Part shown: positions 37,200-44,807 of the stretch, piece after piece
How the letters are laid out: every line of letters begins with the position of its first letter
How positions within the stretch are numbered: the first letter of the stretch is position 1
Origin: Streptomyces cadmiisoli
GTDB taxonomy: Bacteria > Actinomycetota > Actinomycetes > Streptomycetales > Streptomycetaceae
Assembly: GCF_003261055.1 (NCBI RefSeq)
Contig: NZ_CP030074.1
Span: forward strand, 868,001 to 932,000
Length of the DNA stretch: 64,000 bases
Direction of reading: 5' to 3'
Translations under genes and position numbers: made by a program
The notes under the pieces: model-generated
Told to the model about the DNA's origin: nothing
The model's database searches: none
The model's input: only the letters and a program-made list of their open reading frames with translations

Positions 37200-38450
37200 T
37201 TAAATCACCGATTCCAGCATGCGGAGGGTAGGAGTTCTTGAGGAGACACCGAATGGGAAGGCAAGGCCGGGAACAATGACTCGAACCACGGGAATTCCAA
37301 GATCCTCTCTGGTTACCTCTGATACAAGGCACTGATCTATGCCGGCAGCCCGCAATCGATTAACGACCGTGCATAGATTCGCCAATATATTATCAGCACT
37401 GCTCCCGCTCTCGGCTTGCGGAAAAGGCATCACACCTGGCTTATCGTACAACGATCTGAGTCGTTTCCATACGGCTGGCCGATCTTCGTGAAGAACACCA
37501 TCAAATGCTTCGCGGGCACCCGTACTGAAGGCGCTGTGTGATTGGCAAGCCTCGGTAATTGCCCGGATAACCGCTCGGGCCGGATCAAGTTCGCACCCCA
37601 TGCCAGGAAAGACGGTAAGCGCACCCTCCCTCCCGAAGAAATGATGATCCAGAATTAGGGCTCGAAAAGTTGGCACTTGGATTTCACTGGTCACATCCTG
37701 CACGCGCAAGTCCAAGCCCTCCTCTCTCAGTCTGTCGATTAGACTCCTTGCTACTGTGATGGTATCTATATCGATATTTTTGATAGGTCTGCGAGGAGAA
37801 AATGCGGGATCGTGATGGGCGGTATAAAAATCTTCCTTGGCTTCGGCATCCCTTTCTATGAGTTCACACAACGCATGAAGGGTGGCTTCTGAATACGTAT
37901 TTCCAGAGGCCAGTCCATTAGTTTCTATTCGCGGTACGATTCCTTCCATTGTAGGATTAATTACTAGGTCGGTCGGCACCAAGAAGTAATCCTTGCTGAT
38001 CAGGTCGTAAGCCCCAGTCCACGAAAAGGGAGCATCATCCCTATATGAAGTATCGACCGGAAGATTGAATCTCATTGGGTCGACTGCTCCTGAGCTTGCC
38101 AGTTCCCTGAAGGAGCCCCTCACGATCCGCCACGAAGGCAACGTTTCTGCCGAAGTGCGTTCGACGGCTTCCATGGCCGCACTTAGTTTGGCCGCGTCTT
38201 TCGTAGCTCCTTTTCCTCCATGAACTGTCAAGTCTTTTGCCAAGGGGGTGACGGCCTGCCATACCGGAATGTTAAGAAAATCTATAGGCGAAGCGTCATA
38301 AATACGCGTGATTGGAATCTTCGACAGCATTGGCTTAATGAATTCCCACGTCTCCGCAAAGCTCCGCGCGTGTCCGGAGTTTGTCACTTCAGTGTCACTC
38401 TTGAATGACCGCAAGTCGATCGAGGTGAGTCGATCCGGAGTGACGTACAT
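37200..38450 (-). CDS. ycaO: YcaO-domain peptide cyclodehydratase/thioamidation enzyme
   Basis: A 416-residue stand-alone YcaO protein starting MYVTPDRLTSIDLRSF. ATP-binding YcaO motifs are visible: SAAMEAVERTSAE, SEATLHALCELIERDAEA, and RAVIRAITEACQS. There is no fused E1-like or C/D domain and no PxPxP C-terminus (it ends TPTLRMLESVI). That fits the TfuA-dependent thioamidation type better than azoline formation. The ATG at 38450 has AGGAAAGAG just upstream; an ATG at 38480 lacks a ribosome-binding site. The reaction would be ATP-dependent activation of a peptide backbone carbonyl. The substrate could be the peptide at 40501 or the short frame at 38484-38645. Confidence 0.9.
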   Translation of the reverse strand: MYVTPDRLTSIDLRSFKSDTEVTNSGHARSFAETWEFIKPMLSKIPITRIYDASPIDFLNIPVWQAVTPLAKDLTVHGGKGATKDAAKLSAAMEAVERTSAETLPSWRIVRGSFRELASSGAVDPMRFNLPVDTSYRDDAPFSWTGAYDLISKDYFLVPTDLVINPTMEGIVPRIETNGLASGNTYSEATLHALCELIERDAEAKEDFYTAHHDPAFSPRRPIKNIDIDTITVARSLIDRLREEGLDLRVQDVTSEIQVPTFRALILDHHFFGREGALTVFPGMGCELDPARAVIRAITEACQSHSAFSTGAREAFDGVLHEDRPAVWKRLRSLYDKPGVMPFPQAESGSSADNILANLCTVVNRLRAAGIDQCLVSEVTREDLGIPVVRVIVPGLAFPFGVSSRTPTLRMLESVI

Positions 38451-38483
38451 CTCTTTCCTGCCTTTACTTATAGCGGGCATTTC

Positions 38484-38645
38484 TTAGAGTGCAGCCTTTG
38501 AAGGTAAAGGCCACAAATTACCCAGTTGACTCCACGGTCTCAATGAGCCACCGGCTGAACTCGCGAGAAACGTGCCTCCGCGGCGGGTTCCTTCGTTGCG
38601 CTGCCTAGGATGTAGAGCCCACACCCTCTCCTTCTGGACATCCAT
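38484..38645 (-). CDS. Candidate second precursor peptide upstream of ycaO
   Basis: A 53-residue frame beginning MDVQKERVWALHPRQRNEGT. The middle has RRGG and the C-terminal half is rich in Gly, Ser, Leu, Trp and Pro (LASSAGGSLRPWSQLGNLWP). It ends 33 bases before the preferred ycaO start, on the same strand, where RiPP precursors often sit. No good ribosome-binding site precedes the ATG at 38645; AAGGAGAGG lies just before an internal in-frame GTG (38624). Short frames arise by chance, so this is tentative. Confidence 0.3.
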   Translation of the reverse strand: MDVQKERVWALHPRQRNEGTRRGGTFLASSAGGSLRPWSQLGNLWPLPSKAAL

Positions 38646-38861
38646 ATTGACTAGTGAGGCGTACTCCCTGTTGTGAAGTCAACGAAACGGATTGAGCTTT
38701 GTGGTCGGTCTCTCGGTAGAGGGTGCGGTTGCTTCCCTTAGCACACCAGCCACTCTCGGTATGCGCGGTGTGAGGCCGGGTGTTTGCTGTGCTGGTCTAT
38801 AGCCGTGATAAGGTTGGATGTAACTTCATTTGGTTGGGTACAGTGACTGCCTGGATCTTGC
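38646..38861. other. Upstream region of the ycaO-tfuA unit
   Basis: This 216-base A+T-richer stretch probably holds the promoter of the minus-strand ycaO-tfuA transcript. I could not assign -35/-10 boxes. Confidence 0.35.
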
Positions 38862-38896
38862 GTGAGGGTCCACCGACGGAGCCGGTGGACCCTCAC
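38862..38896. repeat. Hairpin repeat, copy at 38.9 kb
   Basis: GTGAGGGTCCACCG (38862-38875) pairs with CGGTGGACCCTCAC (38883-38896), preceded by GGATCTTGC. It is an inverted partner of the hairpin at 39973-40001, and both keep a GATCTTGCGTGAGGGTCC-type edge. The pair brackets transposase debris. Confidence 0.55.
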
Positions 38897-38899
38897 GCT

Positions 38900-39400
38900 T
38901 TCCGCTCCCTCCGACGCCGCCCGCTTCCTGACCTGGCAGGATGCGGAACATCCTGGGGGCTGGTCACGCGTCGATCGCACCTTCCGCGACGGGCACACCG
39001 CCACCTGGTGCGCCGCCGAATCCCAGCTGGGCTGGTGGGGCCCAAACGGGAATGTCCGCCTGGTCGTGGCCAGCGCCGACCCCGCAACCCTGCCGGCCAA
39101 GGCCACCTGGTACCCGGCCACCGACCTGCCCCGCCCCGGCAGCCCGCGCGCCGTCGACTCCCCCTACCCCCGTCTGCAGACCTTGCCGAGATCGTACGGA
39201 TCTACGGGCTCCGGCACTGGGTCGAGCAGAGCTACAAACTGGTCAAGGACGAATTCGGCTGGGCCGACTTCCAGGTCCGCTCCGATGCCGCTATCCGACG
39301 TCACCAGATCCTCCTGAACTGCGCGTTCAGCTTCTGCCGGAACACCTGGTTCGCCCCGCCCCCACCTCCTCCTGCGACCGACCAGCCACCCGGGCCTTGA
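38900..39400 (+). pseudogene. DDE transposase remnant (IS701-like), two frames
   Basis: One frame reads WSRVDRTFRDGHTATWCAAE, LGWWGPNGNVRLVVASADPA and ATWYPATDLPRP. After a shift near 39180 a second reads DLAEIVRIYGLRHWVEQSYK, LVKDEFGWADFQVRSDAAIR and RRHQILLNCAFSFC, the C-terminal catalytic-Glu region of a DDE transposase. The N-terminal half is absent. Confidence 0.68.
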
Positions 39401-39589
39401 TGCACTGCCAAGCCCGTTAGAGAGAGGGGAACCGGGGTCCCAGCAGCCCCAGCCAGCCTGCTGGCCCCAGGCACTCAGGGCCGGGGCCATGCTGCAACGC
39501 TACTGGCGGGGGCATGGTCGACCAAGCCCCCGCCCGCACACGTGCTGAAGGTCCCCTACTCGGCCTGGACCCCGGCCGTCGTGCAATCT

Positions 39590-39858
39590 GCCCCTGCACC
39601 GGGCAGCCCAGAACAACGTCTGGCTCGAGACCGTCCCGACCGCCCTCGACCTGCCGGCCTGGATGTCCGTGCTCGCCCTCACCGGCAAGGCCCGACTCCG
39701 GGAACCCGGCCGCCTGCGGTTCCGCCTGTTCTCCGCAGCCGCCCAACTCGTCACCACCGGCCGACGCAGAATCCTCCGCCGTGCCCGGCACGAGCCCTGG
39801 GCCACGGAGATCACCGCCGCCTTACAACGGCTCGCCCTCCTGCCCGACCCCGGCTGAC
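39590..39858 (+). pseudogene. IS1380-family transposase, C-terminal remnant
   Basis: The frame reads QNNVWLETVPTALDLPAWM, LRFRLFSAAAQLVTTGRRRI and RHEPWATEITAALQRLALLP, then stop. This parallels the C-terminus of the intact IS1380 transposase at 15.7-17.1 kb. The upstream catalytic region is missing. Confidence 0.65.
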
Positions 39859-39972
39859 CAGCAGGCGCCCTATCCCGACGACAGCACCACCCCACCCGGA
39901 GCAGTGGCCCGGCGCCCACCCGAAGCGACAACCGGGCCGCCGGCCTGCCCACCATCAGCTCCGGAAAGCGAA

Positions 39973-40001
39973 AGGGTCCCCCGACTCCGTCGGCGGACCC
40001 T
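39973..40001. repeat. Hairpin repeat, copy at 40.0 kb
   Basis: AGGGTCCCCCGAC pairs, with one mismatch, with GTCGGCGGACCCT, followed by CACGCAAGATCGAGCCTAGC. That right flank matches the sequence after the terminator of the I36-like gene at 25.2 kb. This is probably a displaced terminator of another I36-like gene. Confidence 0.5.
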
Positions 40002-40112
40002 CACGCAAGATCGAGCCTAGCGGTTCACGAACAGCATCTGGTTTCCGCTCTACTGGGACGGATTAGCCGGGGATGCTGCTGATGGCCGATCTGGCAGCAC
40101 CGGTTTCGCCCT

Positions 40113-40257
40113 GTGGCGGGCCGCCGACTCCTCTCACCACGCAGGCCACGCAGCAACCCCCGCGTCATCAAACGCAAGATGTCTACCTGGCACCTCAAAC
40201 ACCCTCCTCACCGCACCCCACCCCACCAGAACCAGTCGATATCCAACAAAAACCCTA
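40113..40257 (+). pseudogene. IS4-type transposase, C-terminal scrap
   Basis: The frame SNPRVIKRKMSTWHLKHPPH followed by RTPPHQNQSI matches the basic C-terminus of Streptomyces IS4-type transposases (NPRVxKRKMSxxxxKRxxHR). Nothing else of the gene is present. Confidence 0.5.
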
Positions 40258-40500
40258 AGTCATCTGTACTCGGTCAAAACGGTTGGTTGCGGCAGTCTAT
40301 TCCCTGATTCGCAGCAGGAGAACGGCAGCAGAGCCACCAGCCCGAACAACCGAAACGGCCAGCCCGAAAGACGGACCGTAATGAAGGATTGAGGTTTGTG
40401 TAGATACACCGATAAGGGACCGAGAATAGCAGTGCATCTAGCTTCACGAAGGTCCAATCCGTGATAAGTTCACGTCACGTTACTGAATGAGGTGAGTGCT

Positions 40501-40632
40501 ATGAACGATGAAAAGAGTGGCGAGGAAAGTCTCACTCTCGAAGAGGAGGAGCTTATCGAAGAGGAGGAGCTTCAGGATCTAGCCGGCGGCGAACAGAACA
40601 AGATCAAGAAGGTGGGCCCTCCCACTCGATAG
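40501..40632 (+). CDS. Putative RiPP precursor peptide
   Basis: A 43-residue peptide: MNDEKSGEESLTLEEEELIE, then EEELQDLAGGEQNKIKKVGP, then PTR. The first 28 residues are strongly acidic and helical, like a RiPP leader. A Gly-Gly after DLA is a typical leader-processing position. The remainder (EQNKIKKVGPPTR) is a basic, Pro-containing candidate core with three Lys and one Arg. GAGGTGAG lies 4 bases before the ATG. A terminator hairpin follows at 40650, and then an oxygenase and an acetyltransferase on the same strand. YcaO-TfuA enzymes lie 2 kb away on the opposite strand. Processing and modification are inferred. Confidence 0.7.
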   Translation: MNDEKSGEESLTLEEEELIEEEELQDLAGGEQNKIKKVGPPTR

Positions 40633-40649
40633 GGTCACCTGAAGTACAG

Positions 40650-40696
40650 CGGTAGACGGTCTACGGAGTTCGAATAGGCCGTCTACCGTTTCTTGT
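40650..40696 (+). terminator. Terminator/attenuator between precursor and oxygenase genes
   Basis: CGGTAGACGG (40650-40659) and CCGTCTACCG (40679-40688) form a perfect 10-bp stem with a 19-nt loop, followed by TTTCTTGTG. Placed directly after a precursor gene, a leaky hairpin of this kind would favour high precursor expression and limited read-through into the enzyme genes. Confidence 0.7.
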
Positions 40697-40810
40697 GCCG
40701 TTAAGCCATGAGACAACCTATCTAGAGGACAATTGCATGGCAAAGAGTGACCAATATTCATACTGCAACACACTATTGCTTACCTAAAAGATTACGTGAG
40801 GAGTAGAATA

Positions 40811-42013
40811 GTGAAATATGCTGCCATGGAGAAACTGACCGAATCAACCGATGCTTTCAAGGGGAGGCCGCCTTCCTACCCACTGACCTGGAATCTGGCA
40901 GAGAATCCACTTGAGCAGGTAGTAAGCACCGATGATCTTGCTGAAATTTTCGATGAGGTGATTTACCAAAAGGACAGCATTCGCCTCGTACTCGATGGTA
41001 ATCCTGTAAATCCTAGTACTTACACTCGTCAAGCGCGTACTCCGGACGCAGCCTTTTCAGGCGAGATTCTTCCCTATCACATCGCCACGCACCTGGATCA
41101 GGGAAGTAGCGTGGCGATAAACAACCTTGAGCGATATTCGAAGCCGTTGCGTGAGTTCGTTCGTGAACTCGTTGCAGAAATCGGGACTAATGTTGAGTGC
41201 GTAGGATTTCTAACACCTCCTGGAAATACTGGTTTCGCCGCACATGCAGATCCGACGGATGTACTTGTTTATCAAGTGTCTGGTTATAAGAGGTGGACCG
41301 TCTACAAGCCGCTCCCCGAAGGAGTAGAGTTCAGCGACTTTGCGTCACATGCAGCAAACAGTAGCCCATACCTGGAAGTGACACTTGGCCCAGGAGATTG
41401 CCTTTGGATCCCTCGAGATTGGGTGCATGTTGGCAGAGCTTCACAGGGTGATACGCATTCGTGGCACGTTAGTTTTGTCTTCTGGCCGAGAACATACGAT
41501 TGGCTTGTTGCTGAAATTTTGAGCAGCCTTGCACGGCAGGAAAACGTCCCGCACCTCCGGGAAAATTTGCCCTGGGGGGCCGCACTCAATGATGAGGTAA
41601 TGCGGATAGCAATTCAATCTGCCCTGAAACGGATTAAGGAGGGTCTGGATTATCTTGACGTTTCACAGGCTATGAAAAATGCTCAAGTGAAACTTCGACT
41701 CGCACTCCCGAGTCCTCGTTACCCACTCATTCAAGAAAAGATAGATAAAAATACAGCTCTGCGAATTATTCCTGAAAGTGTATTGTCGCTTTCACGATGT
41801 CAGAATGGGAGCGTTCGGTTGAATCTTGCGCGAACCGTAGTCACTCTCAAGAAACCAGCGGCGGACGTATTTTTGCCGATTCTTGTCGGTGGCGACGCGA
41901 GTAATGACAGGATCTGGCGTCCTGCTGATTTTATTCCAAGTATCAGCGAAAGGGCTTCCGTTGAAATAGCGAAGAAGCTTTATCGACTGGGTGTGGCTCG
42001 GGTAGTCAAGTGA
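40811..42013 (+). CDS. JmjC/cupin-type 2-oxoglutarate oxygenase
   Basis: A 400-residue protein of the cupin_4/JmjC ribosomal-oxygenase-like group. It has the Fe(II)-binding H-x-D (His145 and Asp147 in AAHADPTDVLVYQVSGYKRW, where the trailing YKRWTVY is typical of the family) and the distal His206 (DCLWIPRDWVHVG). A C-terminal winged-helix-like region follows, as in bacterial YcfD/ROXA proteins. Relatives hydroxylate amino-acid side chains in proteins, including Arg in YcfD. The GTG at 40811 has TGAGGAG 7 bases upstream. Downstream of the precursor gene and of similar A+T-rich composition, it is a likely tailoring enzyme; the modified residue is unknown. Confidence 0.82.
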   Translation: MKYAAMEKLTESTDAFKGRPPSYPLTWNLAENPLEQVVSTDDLAEIFDEVIYQKDSIRLVLDGNPVNPSTYTRQARTPDAAFSGEILPYHIATHLDQGSSVAINNLERYSKPLREFVRELVAEIGTNVECVGFLTPPGNTGFAAHADPTDVLVYQVSGYKRWTVYKPLPEGVEFSDFASHAANSSPYLEVTLGPGDCLWIPRDWVHVGRASQGDTHSWHVSFVFWPRTYDWLVAEILSSLARQENVPHLRENLPWGAALNDEVMRIAIQSALKRIKEGLDYLDVSQAMKNAQVKLRLALPSPRYPLIQEKIDKNTALRIIPESVLSLSRCQNGSVRLNLARTVVTLKKPAADVFLPILVGGDASNDRIWRPADFIPSISERASVEIAKKLYRLGVARVVK

Positions 42014-42083
42014 AGAATCATTATCTGGTAGCCGTGAATATCCGTCTTTGCCGCCACAGGTTATACAAAACGGCACGCTTCAC

Positions 42084-42100
42084 TGTCTCGGCGCGAGACA
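42084..42100 (+). promoter_or_regulatory. Short perfect inverted repeat between oxygenase and acetyltransferase genes
   Basis: TGTCTCG-GCG-CGAGACA is a 7-bp perfect inverted repeat 83 bases before the acetyltransferase start. It is not followed by a T-run, so an operator or RNA hairpin is as likely as a terminator. Confidence 0.35.
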
Positions 42101-42182
42101 ATTCGGTTTGCTTCTGTACGCAACGTTAGTTCCTGAATTTCGGGGTTTTCGCGCCCGGTATTTTGGTTTTGGAGAACTCTAT

Positions 42183-43418
42183 ATGGTGAGTGTGCGTCAA
42201 ATTACCACTGATGAACTTGCAGAATGGGTTAGGGTGCAGCGATCTGCGTACTTTATGCATCCAACAAGAATCGACATGGCTAGCCAGGAGAGGTGGTTCG
42301 TCGACGGAGAGGTTTTCGGTGCATACGAGAATAATGAGTGTGTTGGAACGTTTAGATCATCCCCCTATGGTATTGTGGTGCCAGGAGGAAACAGGGTAAC
42401 TGCAGCAGGGATTACTAGCGTAGCAGTTACACACACACACCGCCGCAGGGGAATCCTGAATAGGATGATGCATACCGCTCTCGCTTCCTGCGTGAGCGAA
42501 GGTATGGTCATGGCGATGCTAGTTCCCACAGAATACACCTTGTATGGCCGCTATGGTTTTGGCCCAGCAGTTAAGAACGGATATATCAAAGTATCGAACC
42601 CGAAGAACGCATGGAATGAGAGCCTTGGCGCCTCTCTAGAGGGCAGTGTGTCTTTGATAACGGGTGAAAAGGTCAGAGATCTAGGACCGAACCTTTATCG
42701 TAAGTTTCAGGAGATGCAAGCTGGCGCGGCAGACAGAAAACCTGCGTGGTGGTCTGACGTTACGGGCGAATGGTTCCTGTCCCGGCGCGCAATTCAACCA
42801 TTTTATGTCGTCCATCAAGACGGTGCCGGAAATATAACAGGGCTCGCCATATATGAAGCGACGCTGTCCGGAGAGTGCGGGAAGAATGCTACGCTCCGAG
42901 TAGTAGATCATATTTTCCTGGACGATGCGGCGAGAAATGCTATCTGGCGTTACATATTTTCGTTGAGTAATGTTGATTCTGTCATCGTTGACTCGATACC
43001 AATCGATGACCCTTTGCCGCTTCTTCTAAATGATCCAGGCGCTGCTCATGTGGGGAGCAATCCCACCCTGTGGCTTCGAATTCTAGATATTGCCAAGGTG
43101 TTGAGTGTTCGGAATTACGCGGCGAGTGGGAGCATTGCGATTTCAGTTCGAGATTCGCTCGGATATTGTAGCGGATGTTGGCTTTTGACGGTAGATGAAA
43201 GTGGCAAGGTGACTGTCACACCCACGTCTCAAATGGGCGATGTCGAACTTGATGTGGACTCCCTCTCGTCCCTGTATATGGGCGGAAATAATGCGATAAC
43301 TTTGCGCAAGGCCGGTGCGATAAGAGAGAATAGACCAGGGGCTTCTGAAATGCTGCAGGAAATGTTTCGAGTCCATGAAGCACCCTGGTTTCCGGCAAAT
43401 GGACTCAATCTGGTATAG
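42183..43418 (+). CDS. Eis-family GNAT acetyltransferase
   Basis: A 411-residue protein of normal Eis length. An N-terminal GNAT domain (RQITTDELAEWVRVQRSAYF, GITSVAVTHTHRRRGILNRM with the acetyl-CoA loop RRRGI, EYTLYGRYGFGPAV) is followed by a second degenerate GNAT domain. A C-terminal SCP2-like domain includes LYMGGNNAITLRKAGAI. It ends MFRVHEAPWFPANGLNLV, the usual Eis C-terminus. Eis proteins N-acetylate amines, including lysine side chains and aminoglycosides. The ATG at 42183 has GGAGAA upstream. In this locus it could acetylate the Lys-rich core peptide or confer self-protection; both are inference. Confidence 0.85.
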   Translation: MVSVRQITTDELAEWVRVQRSAYFMHPTRIDMASQERWFVDGEVFGAYENNECVGTFRSSPYGIVVPGGNRVTAAGITSVAVTHTHRRRGILNRMMHTALASCVSEGMVMAMLVPTEYTLYGRYGFGPAVKNGYIKVSNPKNAWNESLGASLEGSVSLITGEKVRDLGPNLYRKFQEMQAGAADRKPAWWSDVTGEWFLSRRAIQPFYVVHQDGAGNITGLAIYEATLSGECGKNATLRVVDHIFLDDAARNAIWRYIFSLSNVDSVIVDSIPIDDPLPLLLNDPGAAHVGSNPTLWLRILDIAKVLSVRNYAASGSIAISVRDSLGYCSGCWLLTVDESGKVTVTPTSQMGDVELDVDSLSSLYMGGNNAITLRKAGAIRENRPGASEMLQEMFRVHEAPWFPANGLNLV

Positions 43419-43451
43419 GCTGTTTATTGACCTGGCGGCAGGTCTTCGAGG

Positions 43452-43621
43452 GGCATCACCTCTGGTTATGTGCCGCACGGCGCCGTCCTGACGACCGAAC
43501 AGGTCGCGGCGGAGGTCACCGGCGGCCCCGGCTTCCCAATCGGATACACCTACATCGGGCACCCCACCGCCTGCGCGGTGGCGATGGCCAACCTGGACAT
43601 CATGAAGAGCGCCCGGCGGTA
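43452..43621 (+). pseudogene. Class III aminotransferase fragment
   Basis: The frame GITSGYVPHGAVLTTEQVAA followed by FPIGYTYIGHPTACAVAMAN and LDIMKSARR matches the segment after the PLP-lysine in class III omega-aminotransferases (KGITSGYxPxGA...GYTYxGHPxACAVA). Only about 55 residues remain, between the acetyltransferase gene and an IS5 element. Confidence 0.65.
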
Positions 43622-43699
43622 GGCGTGTCTCGTTGATGAGGGCGACCCCGGAAGTCGAGCAGGCACGAGCCATGGTGATCATGGAGTTCTCTACGCTCA

Positions 43700-44560
43700 G
43701 TGATCACCGGAGGGCCCGTGCCTGTCCTGCCATCATGCCTGCTCGAACCCCTGTGGGACCAGTTCGCGACGCTGTTACCGGAGCACGTGGACAGCCACCC
43801 GCTGGGCTGCCACAACCCGCGCATCGCGGACCGCGTGGTGTTCGACCACGTAATCGCCGCCCTGGTGCACGGCTCCGGCTACGAGCGTTTCGCAACTCCT
43901 GGATGCTCGGACCGCACCATCCGACGACGAGTCGCCTACTGGGCCCAACTCGGAATAGCCGGGCAGTTGCACGCCCTGGTGCTTGAGGCGTACGACCGGA
44001 TGATCGGCCTTGAGTTGCGCGAGTTGTCCGTGGACGGCTGCATCACCAAGGCTCCCTGCGGTGGCGAGGCCGCCGGGCGCTCCCCAGCGGACCGGGGCAA
44101 GCAGGGCCTGAAGCGCTCGGTGGCCACCGAGGCCCGCGGCATCCCGCTGGGCATCGTCTCAGCCGGGGCCAGCCGGCACGACTCACCGCTGCTCGTGCCC
44201 ACCTTGGAGGCCGCGAAGGAGCAGGTCGGATCCCTGCCAGATCAGGTCAATGTCAACTTGAACCGTGGCTACGACAGCCACAAGACCCGGGCCGCATTGT
44301 CGGAACTCGGCTTCACCGACGAGATCGCCCGCAAGGGCGTGCCCGCTCCCATCCAGGCCGGCAAGAGATGGGTGGTCGAGCGCAGTCACGCGTGGATGAA
44401 CGGCTTCGGCAAACTGCGACGCTGCACCGAGAAACGCAGCCGGGTCGTCGACTTCTACCTCTACCTGTCCGCCGCCATCGTCACGCTCCGTATGCTCATC
44501 CGCCGCGCCACCCCGCTCTACCGATGGGACGGTCGCCCCACCACCAAACGCCTGAAGTAG
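43700..44560 (+). CDS. IS5-family transposase, intact
   Basis: A 286-residue DDE transposase: CLLEPLWDQFATLLPEHVDS, RIADRVVFDHVIAALVHGSG, ELRELSVDGCITKAPCGGEA (first Asp), VNVNLNRGYDSHKTRAALSE (second Asp region) and GKRWVVERSHAWMNGFGKLR (Glu). The frame is uninterrupted and of normal length. It starts at GTG 43700, or at GTG 43718 after GGAGGG. Element ends were not delimited. Confidence 0.82.
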   Translation: MITGGPVPVLPSCLLEPLWDQFATLLPEHVDSHPLGCHNPRIADRVVFDHVIAALVHGSGYERFATPGCSDRTIRRRVAYWAQLGIAGQLHALVLEAYDRMIGLELRELSVDGCITKAPCGGEAAGRSPADRGKQGLKRSVATEARGIPLGIVSAGASRHDSPLLVPTLEAAKEQVGSLPDQVNVNLNRGYDSHKTRAALSELGFTDEIARKGVPAPIQAGKRWVVERSHAWMNGFGKLRRCTEKRSRVVDFYLYLSAAIVTLRMLIRRATPLYRWDGRPTTKRLK

Positions 44561-44807
44561 CGCCTACTGCCGGGTGCTCTTATTCCGACGGAATATCGTG
44601 CACGCGCGGTGCCTGCCCCCTCGGCCTGGGGACAGGGCCCGCACTGTTGTCCGTAGGCACGGCAGGGGACTCCGAGCGCCTGCTGCATGCCCCGCTGATG
44701 GCCTCATTGATCAGCTTTCGTGGACGTTCTGCCCAGAGTCGATCCTGATGGGCCACAACCCGGCCCGCATCGTGGGAGTGTGAGAACTGCTCAGTTGTGA
44801 GGTTGGG
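44561..44807. other. Intergenic region upstream of the DUF2637 gene
   Basis: A 247-base stretch containing the presumed right end of the IS5 copy and the promoter region of the DUF2637 gene. No specific signal was resolved. Confidence 0.35.
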
